Assembly (NCBI GenBank): GCA_002373995.1
Contig: DFLB01000045.1
Location: 21,888-85,887, forward strand
Direction: 5' to 3'
From: Bacteroidales bacterium UBA3630
GTDB lineage: Bacteria; Bacteroidota; Bacteroidia; Bacteroidales; P3
Length of the DNA: 64,000 nt
Shown: piece after piece, positions 61,240 to 64,000 of the stretch
Layout of the letters: each line of letters opens with the position of its first letter
How positions within the stretch are numbered: the first letter of the stretch is position 1
Program-made: the position numbers and the translations under genes
Notes under the pieces: model-generated
The model's database searches: none
The model's input: the letters and a program-made list of their open reading frames with translations, nothing else
What the model was told of the DNA's origin: nothing

Positions 61240-62433
61240 TTACTTCACCAGCTTGTAGGTGTCGCTGGCGATGACGTATTCCTCGTCGGTGGTGACGACG
61301 ACGGTGGCCACCTTCGAGTCGGGCGTGCTCAGGATGACATCCTCGCCCATCGTCTTGTCGTTCAGTTCGAGGTCCACCTTGATGCCGAGGCACTCGAGGC
61401 CTTCGAGTATCGGACGGCGCATGAACCAGGCGTTCTCGCCGATGCCGCCGGTGAAGAGCAGCAGGTCGCAGCCGCCCATCTCGGCCATATAGCCGCCGAT
61501 GTAGCGCTTCACGCGCTGGGCGAACATGTCGAAGGCGTAGGTGGCGCGCACGTCGCCGGCGTCGCGGCCCGCGCGGATGTCGCGCATGTCCTGCTTGTCG
61601 CCGCTGATACCGATGAGGCCGCTCTGCTTGTAGAGCAGCTTGGTAAGGGCCTTGCTGTCGTAGCCGAGGTCCATCAGGTAGAGGATGACGCCCGGGTCCA
61701 CATCGCCGCAGCGCGAGCCCATGATCAGGCCCTCGAGGGCCGTAAGGCCCATCGTGGTGTCGAAGCTCTTGCCGTGGTCGATGGCGGCGATGGAGGCACC
61801 GCTGCCGAGGTGACACGAGATGATCTTCAGGTCGTTCCAGTCGCGGCCGATCATCTTGGCGGCTTTCTCGGCCACGAACTTGTGGCTCGTGCCGTGGAAG
61901 CCGTAGCGACGGATGCCGTGCTTCTCGTACAGCTCGTAGGGCAGGCCGTAGAGGAAGCTCTTCGGCGGCAGGGTGGAGTGGAAGGCGGTGTCGAAGACGG
62001 CCGTCTGCGGCACGCCGGGCAGCACCTCGCGCATGGCGTAGATGCCAGCCAGGTTGCCGGGGGTGTGCAGCGGGGCCAGGTGCTCAAGGCTCTTGATCTG
62101 CTCGATCACCTTGTCGTCCACGAGCACGCTGTCTTTGAATATCTCGCCGCCGTGGGCCACGCGGTTGCCGACGGCGCCAATCTCCTTCAGGTCGCTGATG
62201 ACGCCAATCTTGGGGTCGGTCAGGGCCTTGAGGACTATCTTGATGCCCGCCGTGTGGTCGGGGATGGGCAGCTGCTCATAGTGCTTCTGGCCGTTCCACT
62301 TGTGGGTGAACTCGCCCATTTCCAGACCGATACGCTCCAGCAGGCCCTTGGCCATCACCTCGGCGTTGTTTGCCATGTCGATCAGCTGATACTTGATCGA
62401 CGAACTTCCGCAGTTTAATACTAAGATCTTCAT
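61240..62433 (-). CDS. ackA: Acetate kinase
   Basis: 397 residues from the ATG at 62431-62433 (MKILVLNCGSSSIKYQLIDM). Makes ATP and acetate from acetyl phosphate. Motifs: NRVAHGG, catalytic FDTAFHSTLP, GFHGTSHKFV, CHLGSGASIAAI, and the FTGGIGENAWFMRR ATP-binding part. 397 is the usual length. The partner pta is not adjacent on either side. Only 35 nt separate it from the specificity-subunit gene upstream. Confidence 0.97.
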   Translation of the reverse strand: MKILVLNCGSSSIKYQLIDMANNAEVMAKGLLERIGLEMGEFTHKWNGQKHYEQLPIPDHTAGIKIVLKALTDPKIGVISDLKEIGAVGNRVAHGGEIFKDSVLVDDKVIEQIKSLEHLAPLHTPGNLAGIYAMREVLPGVPQTAVFDTAFHSTLPPKSFLYGLPYELYEKHGIRRYGFHGTSHKFVAEKAAKMIGRDWNDLKIISCHLGSGASIAAIDHGKSFDTTMGLTALEGLIMGSRCGDVDPGVILYLMDLGYDSKALTKLLYKQSGLIGISGDKQDMRDIRAGRDAGDVRATYAFDMFAQRVKRYIGGYMAEMGGCDLLLFTGGIGENAWFMRRPILEGLECLGIKVDLELNDKTMGEDVILSTPDSKVATVVVTTDEEYVIASDTYKLVK

Positions 62434-62468
62434 GTTGTATTTGTTTGTTCTTTTATATGTATTATTGT

Positions 62469-63419
62469 TTAAATGTTCGATGAGTAGGGGAGCCCCTTTA
62501 TATAGTTCTCCATGTATTCCCAATCGGGGTTGCCGTCTTTGCCGGCCGGAAGGCGTATGACAGATTTCTCCATCAGTTCTTTGTGCCACTTGCGTCCGTA
62601 GCTGAATCGGTACTTCTCGTTTTGGATGATGGTGCACAGGAACAATCCTATGTACTTGTTCAGTTTGAAGTGGATGGGATAGAGAATATTGACATCGTCT
62701 GATGCGGCAAAGGCGCGCGGCTGGTAGAAGGCCTCGGCAATGGACCCGTTATAGTTGACCGTTATCAGATTTCCGGGATGTATATTCTTGTCGTTGCCTA
62801 TCAGTGCCGTCTGTCCATTGTTGCTGTCGCTCGCCCCGATAAAGGGTATGCGGCCTGCGGTCATGTGCTCTTTGGTAAGACGTTTGCCTTTGCGTATGGT
62901 GAACAGTTGGTTGAAACTGAAGGCTTTCCAATGTGATGTGTCGAAGGTCGCCTTCGCTGTTAAAGCGCGGTTAGAGAAAAATGCCCCGATATTCATGTTG
63001 CGGTACTTTGCAGGTATCTCCTCGCGCGACGGGACAATCAAGGAGTCGAAGGACGCATTGGCTTCGCGCCCGAAGGTGGAGAAGCGGAAACGGTTTGCCT
63101 CGATGCAGATGCAGTAGTATAGTTTCTCCGAAAGGCTCATCTTGGTTTTGGGGATGAGCACCTTTACATTCTGTCCGGTAAAGAAGGGCTCCTGCTGGAC
63201 AAACGACGATAGTACGCTGCCGCCCATCGCCGAGGTGATGCTCCCGGCGGGGTAGAAGGAGGTCCTTTTGCGCGGTGGAAGTATGCGGGCCGAAACGCCG
63301 CAGTTTACCGAACTCCGGTTGACAAAGTTGTAGCCCTCGGGTGCAAGGCATTGCTCGCACTTGTTCAGATCCAGCTGGTTGCCGTAGGTGATGTCGAATA
63401 TCTCGTCAAGCCTCTGCAT
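62469..63419 (-). CDS. hsdS: Restriction-modification DNA specificity (S-like) subunit
   Basis: 316 residues with two target-recognition halves: LDEIFDITYGNQLDLNKCEQ at the start and FNQLFTIRKGKRLTKEHMTA in the middle, each opening with the type I S-subunit pattern and each followed by a conserved helix segment. It should give sequence specificity to the adjacent methylase. Shorter than the usual 400-residue HsdS. Overlaps the methylase stop by 14 nt, so the two are translated together. It may belong to a type I or a BcgI-like system; the remaining genes lie outside the window. Confidence 0.85.
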   Translation of the reverse strand: MQRLDEIFDITYGNQLDLNKCEQCLAPEGYNFVNRSSVNCGVSARILPPRKRTSFYPAGSITSAMGGSVLSSFVQQEPFFTGQNVKVLIPKTKMSLSEKLYYCICIEANRFRFSTFGREANASFDSLIVPSREEIPAKYRNMNIGAFFSNRALTAKATFDTSHWKAFSFNQLFTIRKGKRLTKEHMTAGRIPFIGASDSNNGQTALIGNDKNIHPGNLITVNYNGSIAEAFYQPRAFAASDDVNILYPIHFKLNKYIGLFLCTIIQNEKYRFSYGRKWHKELMEKSVIRLPAGKDGNPDWEYMENYIKGLPYSSNI

Positions 63420-64000
63420 CGCTGATGTCGTTTAGTAGCCTGAAGGCTATGTATTCTTTCACCTTGCGCTCGAATGCCGATTCCTGCAGCTGGCTGTAGT
63501 CGGTCTCCATATATGCCTCTGCGACCCATTCGTCGGCATGGCTCACTGTCCGCATAACCGACAAGCCTGCCTTCTCGGTCTTGTTGCGATATAGATCCAG
63601 CCATTCCTCCATGATGTCGTGCCAGCGGCCGTAGAGGTCTATGCGCCCCAGTGGTTTCTTCTTGACAAATCCGTCGTCGCGGTAGTAGCCGAAGAAGGTC
63701 TTGTGGTTCTTGGGGTGGGGATCGTGGGCTGTCCACACCATCACGCACGGCGGCACCGAGGCGGCGGGGTTGAACAGCTCTGTGGGCATGCTGAAGACGG
63801 CTTCCAGTGTGTGCTGGGCAAACAGTCGCTCGCGCTCCTCCTTGCAGGTGTTCCCTAAGGCGCAGTTGACAGGCACCACGGCCACGGCCACGCCACGGGT
63901 GGTCAGCACGGAGAGCAATTGTTCCACAAACTGCAGCTCGTTGTGGTCAATCTGCGAGTAGGGTGGATTGATGAGCCCTACATCGATATGCTCTTTGCGC
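63406..64000 (-). CDS. N6-adenine DNA methylase, C-terminal part (cut by window)
   Basis: Partial; the 5' part lies beyond the window. The frame contains LINPPYSQIDHNELQFVEQL, with the NPPY motif IV that catalyses N6-adenine methylation, and MPTELFNPAASVPPCVMVWT, typical of type I M subunits. Ends in EYIAFRLLNDISDAEA. Forms a pair with the S-like gene. No nuclease gene is visible here. Confidence 0.88.
   Translation of the reverse strand, partial: RKEHIDVGLINPPYSQIDHNELQFVEQLLSVLTTRGVAVAVVPVNCALGNTCKEERERLFAQHTLEAVFSMPTELFNPAASVPPCVMVWTAHDPHPKNHKTFFGYYRDDGFVKKKPLGRIDLYGRWHDIMEEWLDLYRNKTEKAGLSVMRTVSHADEWVAEAYMETDYSQLQESAFERKVKEYIAFRLLNDISDAEA

Noticed and set aside
62434..62468. ackA as part of the restriction-modification system
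   Set aside because: The 35-nt spacing could allow cotranscription, but acetate kinase is a housekeeping enzyme and nothing in the sequence ties it to the methylase.

Overview
The window is a Bacteroidales (phylum Bacteroidota) chromosome segment of moderately high GC. Evidence: the S10-spc-alpha ribosomal operon with secY, map, infA and rpmJ; promoters of the Bacteroidota type (TTTG, about 20 nt, TAnnTTTG) instead of -35/-10 boxes; few Shine-Dalgarno sites; SusC/BtuB-like TonB receptors; and proteins ending in type IX secretion (T9SS) sorting domains. I cannot name the genus. T9SS use argues against Bacteroides itself.
Layout. 0.1-3.8 kb: thiamine salvage operon on the minus strand (TonB receptor, PnuT permease, ThiN) behind a TPP riboswitch. 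4.1-9.3 kb: recQ, divergent from an envelope operon kdsD-lptB-manC. 9.3-11.4 kb: a small conserved-looking protein, then a sigma factor with two membrane-associated partners and a lipoprotein. 11.4-19.6 kb: an AT-richer accessory island of short lipoproteins alternating with a C10 (streptopain-like) protease, a stand-alone Spi-like inhibitor domain and several broken Spi/C10 remnants. Each unit is preceded by the same short leader, and a 127-bp inverted-repeat element is interspersed. 19.9-38.4 kb: rpsL-rpsG-fusA and the complete S10/spc/alpha ribosomal cluster to rplQ. 38.4-39.9 kb: a dead formylglycine-generating-enzyme-type lipoprotein gene, two tRNA-Ala genes and a tRNA 3' remnant. 39.9-46.6 kb: marC, rsgA, a secreted GH2 glycosidase and a C69 dipeptidase. 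46.9-51.9 kb: minus-strand operon sirtuin, membrane protein, Ig-like lipoprotein, flippase, fabD. 52.1-61.1 kb: an OmpA/TPR/PD40 protein, a cohesin-like T9SS protein and a dockerin-bearing subtilase. 61.2-64 kb: ackA and the end of a restriction-modification locus (specificity subunit and N6-adenine methylase, cut by the window edge).
Most notable: (1) the lipoprotein/C10/Spi cassette island, whose repeated leader includes the 3' end of an upstream coiled-coil adhesin-type gene, suggesting repeated module duplication and 3'-end swapping; (2) short tandem repeats, mainly heptamers, that sit in spacers and also inside reading frames, including thiN, pnuT and the subtilase; (3) a decameric GGTCCG-type repeat at five intergenic gaps; (4) an adjacent cohesin-like/dockerin pair on T9SS proteins; (5) a tandem pair of 162-bp near-palindromic units at the 3' end of the subtilase gene.
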